A DNA stretch of 5,546 nucleotides from Armatimonadota bacterium (GTDB taxonomy: Bacteria > Sysuimicrobiota > Sysuimicrobiia > Sysuimicrobiales > Kaftiobacteriaceae). The notes beneath the pieces are model-generated. The model was not told the DNA's origin, searched no databases, and saw only the letters and a list, made by a program, of their open reading frames with translations. The position numbers were made by a program, and so were the translations under genes. Of this stretch, positions 5,093-5,546 are shown in pieces (the stretch's first letter is position 1; each line of letters opens with the position of its first letter). The stretch spans positions 1 to 5,546 of the forward strand of contig JAIBHM010000127.1 of NCBI GenBank assembly GCA_020028535.1, read 5' to 3'.

Positions 5093-5546
5093 GAAGCACG
5101 AGACCTGCGACCGCCCCGGCCGCCACCAGCCACGCCGAGTTGATCCCGGCGCGCACAAGCGCCACAGCGCTGGCAAGGGCGATCGCGATCGTCCAGACAT
5201 CGACGAGTGCCGCCCCAGCCAGCTGCACAGTGACTCCCGCCATCAGCGCGAGAGATGCCGCGTTCACTCCGTCAAGAAGCGCCCCGGTGACCGGTGAGCG
5301 CCGAAGCCGTGGGATGAACGGGTGGCTGGCCGCAACGAAGGCGAACGCCGGAAGGAAGATCCCGGCAGTCGCGAGGAGCGCGCCGGGGAGCCCCCCAAGC
5401 AGATACCCGATGAAGGTCGCGGTTGTGAAGACCGGTCCAGGAGTAACCTGACCGATGGCCACCGCGTCGAGCAACTGGCGGTCGGTAAGCCATCCGAGGC
5501 GCACGACGAAGTCCGACCGCAGGAACGCCAGCAGCACATATCCGCT
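5085..5546 (-). CDS. chrA: Chromate transporter ChrA, C-terminal part (5' end beyond the right edge)
   Basis: The last 153 residues of a CHR-family inner-membrane transporter, which exports chromate using the proton motive force. The frame is open to the right edge. It has the second-half CHR motif G32-Q-V-T-P-G-P-V-F-T-T-A-T-F-I-G-Y, then hydrophobic membrane segments at about 44-74, 92-111, 117-131 and 136-151, with a basic loop P79-R-L-R-R. The full family length is about 390-450 residues, so roughly a third is seen. Many chromosomal CHR homologues are annotated from similarity alone, and chromate export is not proven for this one. It converges on the CBS-domain gene with 13 nt between the stop codons. 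Confidence 0.9.
   Translation of the reverse strand, partial: SGYVLLAFLRSDFVVRLGWLTDRQLLDAVAIGQVTPGPVFTTATFIGYLLGGLPGALLATAGIFLPAFAFVAASHPFIPRLRRSPVTGALLDGVNAASLALMAGVTVQLAGAALVDVWTIAIALASAVALVRAGINSAWLVAAGAVAGLVLRG

Overview
The window is a compact, GC-rich bacterial chromosomal segment. It uses GTG starts, Shine-Dalgarno sites and the standard bacterial stop codons. The protein types would suit an environmental Gram-negative-like lineage (Rokubacteria/NC10/Deltaproteobacteria-like), but this is an impression from gene types and base composition; no marker gene fixes the taxon. There is no mobile element, CRISPR array, tRNA or rRNA.

Layout. Minus strand, 1-843: an alpha/beta hydrolase of the KANL3/TEX30 (dienelactone-hydrolase-like) type. 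Its stop overlaps by ATGA the start of a PAP2-family membrane phosphatase that runs off the left edge. Plus strand, 885-2603: a likely sigma70-type promoter, then a structured RNA leader ending in a strong intrinsic terminator. The leader can pair its own ends and holds a 22-codon Arg-rich ORF. The terminator lies only 26 nt before the GTG start of rsgA, the circularly permuted ribosome-assembly GTPase. rsgA is followed after 55 nt by an AhpD-like/peroxidase-related gene. Minus strand, 2600-3922: a class III PLP aminotransferase of the omega-amino-acid:pyruvate/polyamine type. Plus strand, 3989-5071: a protein made of five CBS domains. Minus strand, 5085 to the right edge: the C-terminal part of a ChrA chromate transporter.

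The main discovery is in the AhpD-like gene (2067-2603). It has an in-frame TGA at 2301-2303, exactly where the second cysteine of the catalytic CxxC would be, giving Cys76-Thr-Tyr-Sec79 followed by His83, with the family's Glu at position 64. Directly after the TGA is a perfect 7-bp hairpin with a GGU loop, 17 nt from the codon, which fits a bacterial SECIS element. I therefore read it as one 178-residue selenoprotein with a CxxU redox centre. An automatic caller would split it into a 78-aa and a 93-aa fragment.

The second point of interest is the rsgA leader. It offers two exclusive folds, the terminator or a long 5'-3' end pairing, plus a hairpin that hides the ribosome site of the small ORF. 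This suggests attenuation control of the rsgA-selenoprotein unit, or a separate small RNA. The two convergent gene pairs have almost no space between them; in one, a single CTAG supplies both stop codons.
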